From: Paenibacillus planticolens
Lineage (GTDB): Bacteria > Bacillota > Bacilli > Paenibacillales > NBRC-103111
Direction: 5' to 3'
Assembly: GCF_013141725.1 (NCBI RefSeq)
Contig: NZ_WHNZ01000049.1
Location: 1 to 35,470, forward strand
Length of the DNA stretch: 35,470 bases
The position numbers were made by a program, and so were the translations under genes. The notes beneath the pieces are model-generated. The model was not told where the DNA came from. It ran no database searches and saw only the letters and a list, made by a program, of their open reading frames with translations. Below are positions 25,651 to 34,088 of the stretch, in pieces (within the stretch, counting starts at the first letter, position 1; each line of letters opens with the position of its first letter).

Positions 25651-26709
25651 TTATTTGGACAGCATTCTGACCGGATTGAAAAACGCATCTTCTACAGGCA
25701 GGAATTTTTCTTTGCCCGTCTTTTGCTTAAACAAACCGGAATCCTTTGAATCCTTAGGCAGGAAAATATTCGTGTTCTTCGTTACAGCATCGGATATAAA
25801 AGCATCCCGCAATTTTTTCAGATCTTCTGCGCTAATTGTGCCCGTGTTAATGGCAAACGGCGAGTTCAATACCGGCGTAACGGAAATGAGGCTAAATTCT
25901 TTGCCGACTTGCGTGTTGAACGGTTCGGCAGCTCCCTGCTTCACTTTATATACCGCTCCAGCCGTATTGGCTGTCCCTGAGCTTAGGTCAACATAGTTGG
26001 CGACACAAGTGTCACAGAAAGCCGCTACGTCTGCTTTACTCGTCAATAGATTAACAGCCGCACCTTGGTGTGAACCGCCGAACAGCACTTCACCGAAAAA
26101 CTTATCCTTGCCGCCTTGAAGCAGATCATCAGCAGTTAAGCTCTTGAATTTGTCTTTTTTGCTAAAATAGTTAACGATGTTCGCAGACGGCACTTTAAAT
26201 CCGGAAGTGGAGGAGTTCGACACGAACGAGAATTTTTTACCGGCAATATTGTCGATCGAAAATCCATTACCGCTCTTATACGCTTCTTCATCGCCTTTTC
26301 TTACGCTTAACCAGCTGTAGTATACAGCATCCTCCAGTGTGCCTGACTCTCCGCTCGGTACAACCAACGGCTGAACCTTATTATTCTTTGCATTGGCTTC
26401 AACATATCCTTGCGGTCCCATATAAGCTAGATCTGCGCTGCCGCTGGCAATAGCTTCAATAGCGATGATATAATCCGTCGTCGTTTTGTGTTCTACTTTT
26501 TTACCTGTTGCGGTTGCAATGACTTTCCCCAGTTCTTCCCGCGCCGTTTTTAACTCTGCACCGGATTCGTTCGGATACCACGCAACGGTGATCGTGTCTT
26601 TCGTCTTAACGGGAGCTGCTGCTTTCTGGGCATCCCTGGCTTTCGTACCGCAACCTGCCGCTACCGCAACCAGAGATAAAGAGATCAAGAGCGTTAACAT
26701 TTTTTTCAT
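25651..26709 (-). CDS. phnD: Phosphonate-binding lipoprotein
   Basis: Extracellular substrate-binding protein of the importer, 352 residues, tethered by a lipid at C20 (lipobox VAAGC). After the signal, ITVAWYPNESG and the central SADLAYMGPQGYVEA segment match PhnD/PtxB-type proteins. Ribosome binding site GGGAGAGG precedes the ATG. There are 80 bases between phnL and this gene, with a TTGACA on the minus strand at 26788-26793, so the transporter may have an additional promoter. Substrate range (alkylphosphonates, 2-aminoethylphosphonate or phosphite) cannot be told from sequence. Confidence 0.9.
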   Translation of the reverse strand: MKKMLTLLISLSLVAVAAGCGTKARDAQKAAAPVKTKDTITVAWYPNESGAELKTAREELGKVIATATGKKVEHKTTTDYIIAIEAIASGSADLAYMGPQGYVEANAKNNKVQPLVVPSGESGTLEDAVYYSWLSVRKGDEEAYKSGNGFSIDNIAGKKFSFVSNSSTSGFKVPSANIVNYFSKKDKFKSLTADDLLQGGKDKFFGEVLFGGSHQGAAVNLLTSKADVAAFCDTCVANYVDLSSGTANTAGAVYKVKQGAAEPFNTQVGKEFSLISVTPVLNSPFAINTGTISAEDLKKLRDAFISDAVTKNTNIFLPKDSKDSGLFKQKTGKEKFLPVEDAFFNPVRMLSK

Positions 26710-26789
26710 GAACAGAACCTCTCCCTAATAAGGATATTTTCGAAAGAACCATTTCCAGTTTATCCCTCTATTATTTTCAGAATATTCTG

Positions 26790-27524
26790 TCAAAATTGAG
26801 AGATTGTAAACTTGCTCTTCTTTTCCGCCGTGTAAAATTTCCCATCCCTGATTTGATACTCTCGGTTGCACAGATGCTCCATAAATTCCAGGTCATGAAA
26901 AATGCCAAGCATGGTAGTGCCTTGCTGAATCAGTTGTTCGATCAATTGCTTCACTTTCAGCTTTGACCCGTGATCAAGGCTTGCCGTCGGCTCATCCAGC
27001 AGCAGCAGTCTTGGACGCTTGACCATGGCTCTCGCAATATTTAAACGCAGCTTCTCACCTCCCGAAAAAGTGGCCGGATAACTGTCCCACAGGCTGCGGT
27101 CGAGTTCGAAATGCTCCAGCATCTTGATCGTCTCCGCCTCCGCATACTGCGCATCTTCCCCCATTTCCACAATGGCATTGTGGACCAGATCTCTGGCTGT
27201 CGTGCGCGGCATGACGCTGAGAAATTGGGACACATACCCAATTTCGTGCTTGCGCAGCTCGATGATGGTCCGCTCGGTGGCGGCAGCCAGATCGATACGG
27301 CCGAATCGCTCCGAGTTATACCAGATATGCCCTGAATGAGGCAGGTACGTACGGTAAATGCATTTAAGAACGGTGGATTTACCGCTGCCGCTTTTTCCCG
27401 TAATCCCTACAAATTCGCCTTCTTTCAGGTATAAACTAACATCTTCAACCGCAGAAATTTGTTTATTCAAATTATGCAGGGTAAAAGATTTGGACAAATG
27501 TTCTATCGACAGCAAATTATCCAC
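26790..27524 (-). CDS. phnL: C-P lyase subunit PhnL (ABC-type ATPase)
   Basis: ATPase-like protein of 244 residues needed, with PhnG, PhnH and PhnI, for transferring ribose triphosphate to the phosphonate. Walker A GKSGSGKST, signature FSGGEKLRLNIARAM, Walker B LLLDEPTASLD. The start is GTG 27524, with AGGAGG seven bases upstream. It follows phnM by 14 bases. There is no transmembrane partner; it works within the lyase complex. Confidence 0.9.
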   Translation of the reverse strand: MDNLLSIEHLSKSFTLHNLNKQISAVEDVSLYLKEGEFVGITGKSGSGKSTVLKCIYRTYLPHSGHIWYNSERFGRIDLAAATERTIIELRKHEIGYVSQFLSVMPRTTARDLVHNAIVEMGEDAQYAEAETIKMLEHFELDRSLWDSYPATFSGGEKLRLNIARAMVKRPRLLLLDEPTASLDHGSKLKVKQLIEQLIQQGTTMLGIFHDLEFMEHLCNREYQIRDGKFYTAEKKSKFTISQF

Positions 27525-27538
27525 GCCATTTCCTCCTG

Positions 27539-28720
27539 TCAGATCCTGTAATTCGTTTTCTGAATCAGCTTGCCGTCCACGATAACGGCGGTCACAACCG
27601 GAAAATCGTCCGGCTCCAATCGCTCAATGATGAGCAAGTCCGCCTTCTTTCCTTCCCGGATGGAGCCGTATTCCGCGTCAATATTGACGGCTTGCGCCGG
27701 GTGCAGGGTGACAAGCTTGAACATTTCCACCAAATTTCTCCGCTGCGGTCCTGCCAATTGGAAAACCGCGTGGAGCATCGCTGCCGGGTAATAATCGCTG
27801 CACAAAATATCGATGCATCCATCCTCAATCGCTTCCGCTGCGGAGAGGTTGCCGCTGTGCGACCCGCCCAGAATGACATTAGGCGCTCCAGCTACCGTGT
27901 ACAAGCCCTTCGCTTTCGCCTTCCGCGCGATGTCCAGCGTAATCGGGAATTCGCTAATGACGGTGCCGAAGCTCTGCACCAAGTCCAGCTTCTCCAGCGA
28001 ATCGTCATCGTGCGAAGCGATCGCTATGTTTCGCTCTCTGGCCATCTCAGCGATTTCGCGAATCGCGTCTACCGTCATTTTCTCTTTCGTCTGGTGGTTG
28101 GCTATCAGGACGGCGATGTTTTCATCGGACATAGAATCGTAGCCGAGAACCGTCTTTTTATACACTTCCAAATCTCGATATTGTCCTTGCCCGGGCGTAT
28201 GATCCATAAATGAAACTAAATGAACCTTCTCTTCCTCAATATAGCTCTTCAAATTATCGATCTGATCCAAGTTATCAATTTCAAATCTCGCATGAAAACG
28301 ATGGCGGATTAAATGTTTGCTGCTGTGCGTGCTATCGATCAAATCAATGAGTTTCCGCACATTTTCAGGCTCGCGAATCGGACGGTACTTGTAATCAACC
28401 GATTTGAAAATAGACAGCGAGTGATACATCGTCGTAATGCCGTGTGAAATTAGCTCCTTCTCCGTTTCACGCAGGCCAATTTGAAAGTTAATGAGCGAAG
28501 TCGGTCTGGGGGCCGTCATATGCTCGATGTAATCGGAATGGATGTCGATCATCCCCGGAGTCACATATCCGCCGCCCGCATCGATGATTTCCGTGCCGGC
28601 CTCCACTACAATCTCACCTTTGGGAGCGATGCGGGCAATGCGATCGTCTTGCACCAGCATATCGTAACCCTCCAAAAGTGCTTCTTCCGTAATCATGATG
28701 CCGTTTGTTAGTAGATACAT
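27539..28720 (-). CDS. phnM: Alpha-D-ribose 1-methylphosphonate 5-triphosphate diphosphatase
   Basis: Amidohydrolase-family enzyme of 393 residues that removes pyrophosphate from ribose 1-phosphonate 5-triphosphate. Metal ligands H61 and D63 lie in DIHSDYIE (an HxD motif), and a late SHDDDS and LCSDYYPAAML match PhnM proteins. AAAGGAGG precedes the ATG. It lies between phnK and phnL, whereas in E. coli it follows phnL. Confidence 0.9.
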   Translation of the reverse strand: MYLLTNGIMITEEALLEGYDMLVQDDRIARIAPKGEIVVEAGTEIIDAGGGYVTPGMIDIHSDYIEHMTAPRPTSLINFQIGLRETEKELISHGITTMYHSLSIFKSVDYKYRPIREPENVRKLIDLIDSTHSSKHLIRHRFHARFEIDNLDQIDNLKSYIEEEKVHLVSFMDHTPGQGQYRDLEVYKKTVLGYDSMSDENIAVLIANHQTKEKMTVDAIREIAEMARERNIAIASHDDDSLEKLDLVQSFGTVISEFPITLDIARKAKAKGLYTVAGAPNVILGGSHSGNLSAAEAIEDGCIDILCSDYYPAAMLHAVFQLAGPQRRNLVEMFKLVTLHPAQAVNIDAEYGSIREGKKADLLIIERLEPDDFPVVTAVIVDGKLIQKTNYRI

Positions 28721-28746
28721 CAGAATGACCTCCTTTCGGGTAATGG

Positions 28747-29592
28747 CTATAACAGGGAATGCACCAACTGCTGGGTATACGCATGCTGCGGATCTTCAAG
28801 GATTTGGTCCGTCAAGCCTTGCTCGACGACACGTCCATCCAGCATCACCATCGTCCGGTCCGCTAGCATCCGGATCACGCCAAGATCATGGGAGACGAGC
28901 AGCATGCTGATCTTCAACTCTCTTTGCAGGTGCTTGATCAGATCGAGCACATTCGCTTGAACGGATAGATCAAGCCCCGTGGTTACTTCGTCCAGCAATA
29001 AAACAGGCGGATTATTCGACAGCGCTTTGGCAATTTGAACCCGCTGCTGCATGCCTCCGGAGAAGTTTTTGGGCGCTTCCTTCATCCGGTAAACAGGGAT
29101 ATGAACTCGCTCCAGCAATTCGCTTCCCCGTGACTCCATAGCGCCGACATTGCGATTTCCGGCAGCTATCATCTTTTCGGCAATATTGCCGATGGAAGAG
29201 AAGTTCATCCGCAGGCCCATAACCGGATTCTGATACACCTTGCCCATCAAATGATTGCGGATAAGTTTCTTTTGCTGGGAAGATTCCTGAAACATATTGG
29301 TCCCGCCTTCTTTATAGGGCTGAAGGTAAGCCTCGCCTCCGGTCACTTCCTGATCGAAGTAAAGGCATCTCATCAGTGTTGATTTTCCGCTGCCGCTCTC
29401 GCCTACGATGCCCAGAACCTCCCCCGGGTACAGATCGAAAGTGATGTCCTGACACGAATAAACGGTGCCGCAAGCCCGGCAGTAATTTCTCTCCAAATGA
29501 CGATGCTCCGGGCTGCTGCATGCTGCACAGCCTGAGCCGAATTGTTTATTTAAATGATTAACACTCAAAATCGGGGATGAAGATGATCCCAT
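28747..29592 (-). CDS. phnK: C-P lyase subunit PhnK (ABC-type ATPase) with cysteine insert
   Basis: ATPase that docks on the PhnGHIJ core, 281 residues. Walker A GESGSGKS at 64-71, signature FSGGMQQRVQIAKAL, Walker B VLLLDEVTTGLD. Compared with the E. coli protein it has about 25 extra residues between the first strand and Walker A, holding C22, C25, C38 and C41 in CxxC pairs, which resembles a zinc site. I believe that many non-enteric PhnK proteins share this insert. GTGAAAGAAGG precedes the ATG. Confidence 0.9.
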   Translation of the reverse strand: MGSSSSPILSVNHLNKQFGSGCAACSSPEHRHLERNYCRACGTVYSCQDITFDLYPGEVLGIVGESGSGKSTLMRCLYFDQEVTGGEAYLQPYKEGGTNMFQESSQQKKLIRNHLMGKVYQNPVMGLRMNFSSIGNIAEKMIAAGNRNVGAMESRGSELLERVHIPVYRMKEAPKNFSGGMQQRVQIAKALSNNPPVLLLDEVTTGLDLSVQANVLDLIKHLQRELKISMLLVSHDLGVIRMLADRTMVMLDGRVVEQGLTDQILEDPQHAYTQQLVHSLL

Positions 29593-29622
29593 CCTTCTTT
29601 CACCTCTTCCTGTTTAGAACGG

Positions 29623-30456
29623 CTACGGATTCATTCGCTCCGAGCAATAACTCGTGTCATTGCACTGGTAATACGTTTCGTCTGATTCAGCGTCATAAAG
29701 CTCATCCATAAATACATCCTGCGCTCCGCATTGCCGGCAGCTTTGACCCGGAAAAGACTCCGGTTCGAAGGGAACGTCATCAAACGCCAAGGAAACCACT
29801 TGCGTATAAGGCGGAACGGCATAGATTTTTTTCTCGCGTCCAGCCCCCAGTAAGATTAAGGCTTCCGAGTAGTTCATCTTCGGATTGTCGAACTTCGGAA
29901 TGGGGCTTGGCGCCATGACATAACGGTCATGCACCATAACCGGATGATCCGCTCCCGTGGATACGCTGCGGTACTTCATAATTTGCTCGAACAGCATTAG
30001 CCATGCGCCGCTGTAGTCTTTCTCCCCATGCAGACGCTTCGTCTCAAGCTCGCTTGATTCGTACATCCGCAGCGGTTCCGGCATCGGAACTTGCAAAACG
30101 AGGATTTGCCCCTGCTCTAACGCAATTTCGGGAATGCGGTGCCGGGATTGGATGAGCGTGGCTTCTTTGGTTGCATCGACCGTCGGTACTCCCGTCGTTT
30201 TGTCAATAAGCTTCTTAATGCTGACCGCATTAACCGATTCATCGGAGCCCTGATCGATCACTTTCAGCACATCGCGCTTTCCGATCAAAGACAGCGTAAG
30301 CTGCAATCCGCCGGTCCCCCAACCGCGTCCAATGGGCAATTCCCGGGAGGCGAAGGGAACCTGATACCCCGGAATCGCAATCGCTTTAAGCGTGGCACGG
30401 CGGATCTCTCTTTTGGACCCTTCGTCCAGAAAGGCGAAATTGTATTGAATGCGCAT
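29623..30456 (-). CDS. phnJ: Carbon-phosphorus lyase, radical SAM subunit PhnJ
   Basis: Breaks the C-P bond, giving the hydrocarbon and 5-phosphoribosyl 1,2-cyclic phosphate. The 277-residue protein has the glycine thought to carry the radical (G30 in AIPGYQVPF, equivalent to G32 of E. coli PhnJ), and the four conserved cysteines C240, C243, C265 and C271, which hold the 4Fe-4S cluster. ATG 30456 is preferred, with GGAGG at ten bases; GTG 30462 overlaps the phnI stop codon and is also possible. All residues required for activity appear intact. Confidence 0.94.
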   Translation of the reverse strand: MRIQYNFAFLDEGSKREIRRATLKAIAIPGYQVPFASRELPIGRGWGTGGLQLTLSLIGKRDVLKVIDQGSDESVNAVSIKKLIDKTTGVPTVDATKEATLIQSRHRIPEIALEQGQILVLQVPMPEPLRMYESSELETKRLHGEKDYSGAWLMLFEQIMKYRSVSTGADHPVMVHDRYVMAPSPIPKFDNPKMNYSEALILLGAGREKKIYAVPPYTQVVSLAFDDVPFEPESFPGQSCRQCGAQDVFMDELYDAESDETYYQCNDTSYCSERMNP

Positions 30457-30461
30457 TTGCA

Positions 30462-31592
30462 CTACACCTCCTGGCTTTGGCCCGCTGGATTTTTTCTCGT
30501 TTTGCGAACATCGTTAAGCTTCGCTTGGAACGTAACGTAGTGCGGCATCTTCAAGTGGGAAATGAACCCTGTTGATTCCACGGAATCGATATGAAAAAGG
30601 ACAAATTCCTCGTTTTGCGTCGGAATCGATTTGTCGCCTCTTTCGAGGCTTTTGTCCAGGATGCTCATGGCAATAGCTTTCGTTTCATTTTGTCCGTAGC
30701 AAAGCCCGTAACCGAAATCAAGCTGCAGCTCTTTTCGACCGTTCTCCTTCTCCACCGTCATTGGAACGAGCATTTCAACCTCCGTTACTTTGATGTCCCC
30801 GATAAAATAGGAGTCGTCCTCTTCACCGGAATTGGCGAGCGGGCTGTCGATATAAACGGGAAGCTCTCCGACGCGCAGCTCTCCGACTGTGGGGTGAACC
30901 ATCCCATACCCGCGAATTACTGCGTAGGCTAATGATGTAACGGCTCCTGTTTGTCCTCTTGTTAAAATTTGCAATTTCTCGCTCCGCGTAGCCGGAAACG
31001 TCAGACTCGTCCGGGTGACATCATCCGGCTCAGTCGAATCCATTGGACATTCGGCAATGAGTCCTTCTTTTCTCAAATAATCCAACACTTTTGGAAACCG
31101 GCCATCCTGTGCATTGGCCATCTCTGCCATCGTGATTTGTTCCGCTTTGTGATAATCTCTCAACCACTCGGCTGCGGTTTCTTCCGTTTCATCCATCAGG
31201 TCGAAATCCAAGAGCCTATGGGAATAATCCATGGAAGCCCCTAAAATTTGCCCGCCGGGAATATCCTTGAACGAAGCGGAAATCCGTCTTTCCACCCGCA
31301 TCTCCTCAGAGTGCACGGTTCTGGAATAATGCTTCCGGAGCAATGTCGAACGATAAGCGCGAAGCAGGAAAACCGCTTCCTCCGGATTACCTTCCGCCTG
31401 CTTAATGGCAAGTGCCGCAAGCTGTTCGCTGTACAGGCTGCTTTCCGACATGACCTGATCGACTAGCCCCCGCATTCCGGCTTCGATTGCAGAAACGTCC
31501 AGCACCTTGCCCTTGCGCAACCGTTCATATTGGATTCGTTGTAAAGATTGTTCAATTGCGCGTGTTCCGCCTTTGACCGCTACATAACCCAT
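30462..31592 (-). CDS. phnI: C-P lyase subunit PhnI (nucleosidase)
   Basis: Catalyses displacement of adenine from ATP by the phosphonate, with PhnG, PhnH and PhnL. The 376-residue protein carries the family motif GYGxVHPTVGELRVGE (near residues 229-243) and the N-terminal MGYVAVKGG. AAGGAGG precedes its ATG. It is three bases after phnH and abuts phnJ. Confidence 0.93.
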   Translation of the reverse strand: MGYVAVKGGTRAIEQSLQRIQYERLRKGKVLDVSAIEAGMRGLVDQVMSESSLYSEQLAALAIKQAEGNPEEAVFLLRAYRSTLLRKHYSRTVHSEEMRVERRISASFKDIPGGQILGASMDYSHRLLDFDLMDETEETAAEWLRDYHKAEQITMAEMANAQDGRFPKVLDYLRKEGLIAECPMDSTEPDDVTRTSLTFPATRSEKLQILTRGQTGAVTSLAYAVIRGYGMVHPTVGELRVGELPVYIDSPLANSGEEDDSYFIGDIKVTEVEMLVPMTVEKENGRKELQLDFGYGLCYGQNETKAIAMSILDKSLERGDKSIPTQNEEFVLFHIDSVESTGFISHLKMPHYVTFQAKLNDVRKTRKNPAGQSQEV

Positions 31593-31595
31593 ACG

Positions 31596-32189
31596 TTAGA
31601 TTTCCTCCTTCACGACCTGCGTTGTCCTGGGCAAGGCAAGAATACGGTGGGAGGTATCTGTCACGATCAAGTCCAAGCCTAGTGGAAACTCCGCATTTCG
31701 TTCAGCCCGAATGTCGATCCAAGCTTCCGTCCCGTGTATTTCGGCTTTGGCCGTCGATTGAATGCCAGGACCGCTAAGGCGCAGCTTCGTTCCGCACGTT
31801 ACGCTCTCCGTTTCGATAATGACCGTCGCTGAGCTGTGCGGGTCCGTCAGTTCTCCGATTTTGGCTGCTTCCATGGCACTATGCAAATAGCCGGGCGCGG
31901 CGTCGCGGAGTATGAAGATGAAGTCCGCTTCCTCCAATTGGGCATCTTTGGCATACGTAGATTGACTCAACAAATGAGTCACCTCGGCTTCCCGCTCTGA
32001 CACCACTTTAAAAGTGACTTCCGTATCGAGCAGCATTAGAGCTGCTATATATGTCGCAGGCAGGCAGCCTTGAACCTGCTCAAGCTTTCCTGCTTCATCA
32101 GACAGGTCGGATATCGTCCCGGGCCTTGACATGGAATCAACTAGCTTTCTATATGCGGCTTGGATGTCATGAACCATATCCAGCATCAT
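31596..32189 (-). CDS. phnH: C-P lyase subunit PhnH
   Basis: Core subunit of the C-P lyase complex, 197 residues, with the N-terminal RKLVDSMSRPG segment found in PhnH. It has a PLP-transferase-like fold without catalytic residues in the family. AAAGGAG is eight bases ahead of the ATG. It follows phnG by 14 bases. Confidence 0.9.
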   Translation of the reverse strand: MMLDMVHDIQAAYRKLVDSMSRPGTISDLSDEAGKLEQVQGCLPATYIAALMLLDTEVTFKVVSEREAEVTHLLSQSTYAKDAQLEEADFIFILRDAAPGYLHSAMEAAKIGELTDPHSSATVIIETESVTCGTKLRLSGPGIQSTAKAEIHGTEAWIDIRAERNAEFPLGLDLIVTDTSHRILALPRTTQVVKEEI

Positions 32190-32203
32190 CAGCTACACTC
32201 CTT

Positions 32204-32629
32204 TCAATCTATATCCATCGTTTCAAAATCAACTTTCGTTCGTAACACACTCGTATGATCATCTTGCCGTTTCGCCGCTAATCGCTCACCTTCCGACAGC
32301 AGCAAAGCCGTCCAAGCCTCCGTTTCCTCCAAGCGGGCTGCATAAGCCGCGTCGATGACGGCCAGATCGTACGCTTTTTCCGGCTCATCGCCTTTCACGA
32401 TGCCGATCCCAACGGCCCCTTCAATCTGGACCTTGCATTCGGTTACCAGCACCTCGCCCAAGTAAAACAAGCTTTTCTGCGCCGTTTCCCTTACTTTTAC
32501 CATGACCAGTCCGTGGTTCGGCTCTTCCATTACAGCAACAGAGTAACGGCCTTTAATCTCATTAGCTAAAGCAGCAGCAAGCTGAGGTGAACCGTTAATC
32601 AGCACTTCCGTTCTTTGCTTCCTTTTCAT
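32204..32629 (-). CDS. phnG: C-P lyase subunit PhnG
   Basis: Small core subunit, 141 residues, identifiable from the MVKVRETAQKSLFYLGEVLVTECKV region and position ahead of phnHIJ. The 102 bases upstream, between phnF and phnG, hold a two-repeat Pho-box-like site. It begins the C-P lyase core genes; GGAGGAAGGAGG lies 10-20 bases before the ATG. Confidence 0.9.
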   Translation of the reverse strand: MKRKQRTEVLINGSPQLAAALANEIKGRYSVAVMEEPNHGLVMVKVRETAQKSLFYLGEVLVTECKVQIEGAVGIGIVKGDEPEKAYDLAVIDAAYAARLEETEAWTALLLSEGERLAAKRQDDHTSVLRTKVDFETMDID

Positions 32630-32706
32630 GTCCTAAAGCCTCCTTCCTCCCTAAAAGAACCAACTTACTTCCATGACTCACACTATCTTGTTGCCAGGCT
32701 GGCAGC

Positions 32707-32722
32707 TGTTAAGTTTGTGTAA
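32707..32722 (-). promoter_or_regulatory. Short Pho-box-like site ahead of phnG
   Basis: On the minus strand TTACAC (32722-32717) and TTAACA (32712-32707), starting ten bases apart, resemble two PhoP repeats. There may be an internal promoter for phnG onward, but the evidence is two repeats only. Confidence 0.35.
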
Positions 32723-32731
32723 AAGACTTTT

Positions 32732-33433
32732 CTAAATTACGTAAGTAAACATATCCCCGCGATACATCGTTTTGCTGAATTCCAAAGTGCGCCCCGATGC
32801 GCCATCCCTGCATTCAGATTCCAGAACCAGCAAAGGGATCAGGCTGGAACAAGCCAGAAGCTCCCTTTCATATTTGGATGGATGTGTTAATCGAAGGGAG
32901 GTCTCGGAAGAATGAATGTGCGGGTAGCCTTGATTTTGGTAATACTTAAACATCGAAGTAATTTCTTTGCCTTCGCTTTCAATATGGGGAAATACGGACT
33001 CGGCTACGTAGGAAATGTGCAGCGCGATCGGCCTTTTGTCGATGATGCGAAGACGGCCGATTTTATAGACACGGTCAGCTTCGCCTATGGCAAGCGACTC
33101 GAAGATTTTGTGATTAAACTCGATAGGCTCGCAAAAAATATTTTTCGACTCATAGTTGTACCCAAGCTCCGTCATTTTCTGGCTAAAGCTTTTATTGGCG
33201 GAAAGCACCAAGGGGATTCGCAAGTTTCTGTCCTGAACAAAGCTGCCTTTTCCCTGTTTGGAGTAAATGTAGCCGAGCTCCTGCAGCCGTTCGTAGGCTT
33301 TGCGCGCGGTAATGCGGGGGACCTTGAACCAATCCGCGATCTCATTCTCCGATGGCAGTTTATCCTCAGGCTCATACTTGCCGGATTGAATCATCGCCAT
33401 TAGATGATCCATAATATCCATCTCTTCAGACAT
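32732..33433 (-). CDS. phnF: GntR-family regulator PhnF (HutC type)
   Basis: Transcriptional repressor of 233 residues: winged helix-turn-helix at 1-70 (LPSENEIADWFKVPRITARKAYERLQELGYIYSKQGKGSFV) and a UbiC-like ligand domain from about 85 on. Placement ahead of phnG is as in E. coli. GGAGGGAGG precedes the ATG. The ligand is unknown; a phosphonate or a phosphate-linked compound is likely. A palindromic candidate operator stands ahead of the whole block at 35032-35056. Confidence 0.85.
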   Translation of the reverse strand: MSEEMDIMDHLMAMIQSGKYEPEDKLPSENEIADWFKVPRITARKAYERLQELGYIYSKQGKGSFVQDRNLRIPLVLSANKSFSQKMTELGYNYESKNIFCEPIEFNHKIFESLAIGEADRVYKIGRLRIIDKRPIALHISYVAESVFPHIESEGKEITSMFKYYQNQGYPHIHSSETSLRLTHPSKYERELLACSSLIPLLVLESECRDGASGRTLEFSKTMYRGDMFTYVI

Positions 33434-33454
33434 CCCTTTCGCCTCCCTCCAAAG

Positions 33455-34087
33455 TCAGCCGTATTTCTTAATGAAGCCCGTGATATCATTCAGTTCATGG
33501 AATCTTTCCTCCAGAAGCTCACGCGACCAGTCCCACCATGCGATCTTGAATAAAGCATCTATGATTTCCTGCGGGAATCTTTGCTTGATAGGCTTGGCCG
33601 GGACTCCCACCACGACGGTATAGGGAGCGACATCCTTGGTCACGATAGCTCCCGATCCGATAACAGCGCCGGTGCCGATATGGACTCCTTTCATGACAAT
33701 TGCGCCATGACCGATCCAAACATCGTGTCCGATCGTGACACGGTTGCCTCTGCGCCAGTTAAAAATCTCCTCGTCGTTCGTCTCCGCGAATCCGAAAGCG
33801 GCTCTCCGGTACGTCATATGATGCTGTGTCACCCGGTCCATTGGATGATCTACGGGATTTATGCAAACGTGAGAAGCTATGGACGTGAACTTGCCCACTT
33901 CCGCATAGTTGATCGTCACATCGTCCATCGTGTAGGTGTAATCCCCAATGCGGGATTCGATTATTTGATTGTTAGGTCCGATAGAGGTCCACTCTCCGGC
34001 AAAGCTGTTCGATATATGACTGCTGGCATGAACGGCCGGCTCCGGCGATAGTGGAAGGCTGGAATGGGTTTGATGGATAGGCTTCAT
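33455..34087 (-). CDS. Hexapeptide-repeat acetyltransferase associated with phosphonate use
   Basis: A 210-residue left-handed beta-helix transferase. The GDYTYTMDDVTINYAEVGKF and HPMDRVTQHHMTYR segments match the phosphonate-operon hexapeptide family (TIGR03308-like as I recall), and VWIGHGAIVMKGVHIGTGAVIGSGAIVTKDV is hexapeptide repeat. The function is not established; a role like PhnO in acetylating amino-phosphonates is a guess. AAGGAGATG precedes the ATG; one base separates it from the PHP gene. Confidence 0.82.
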   Translation of the reverse strand: MKPIHQTHSSLPLSPEPAVHASSHISNSFAGEWTSIGPNNQIIESRIGDYTYTMDDVTINYAEVGKFTSIASHVCINPVDHPMDRVTQHHMTYRRAAFGFAETNDEEIFNWRRGNRVTIGHDVWIGHGAIVMKGVHIGTGAVIGSGAIVTKDVAPYTVVVGVPAKPIKQRFPQEIIDALFKIAWWDWSRELLEERFHELNDITGFIKKYG

Positions 34088-34088
34088 A

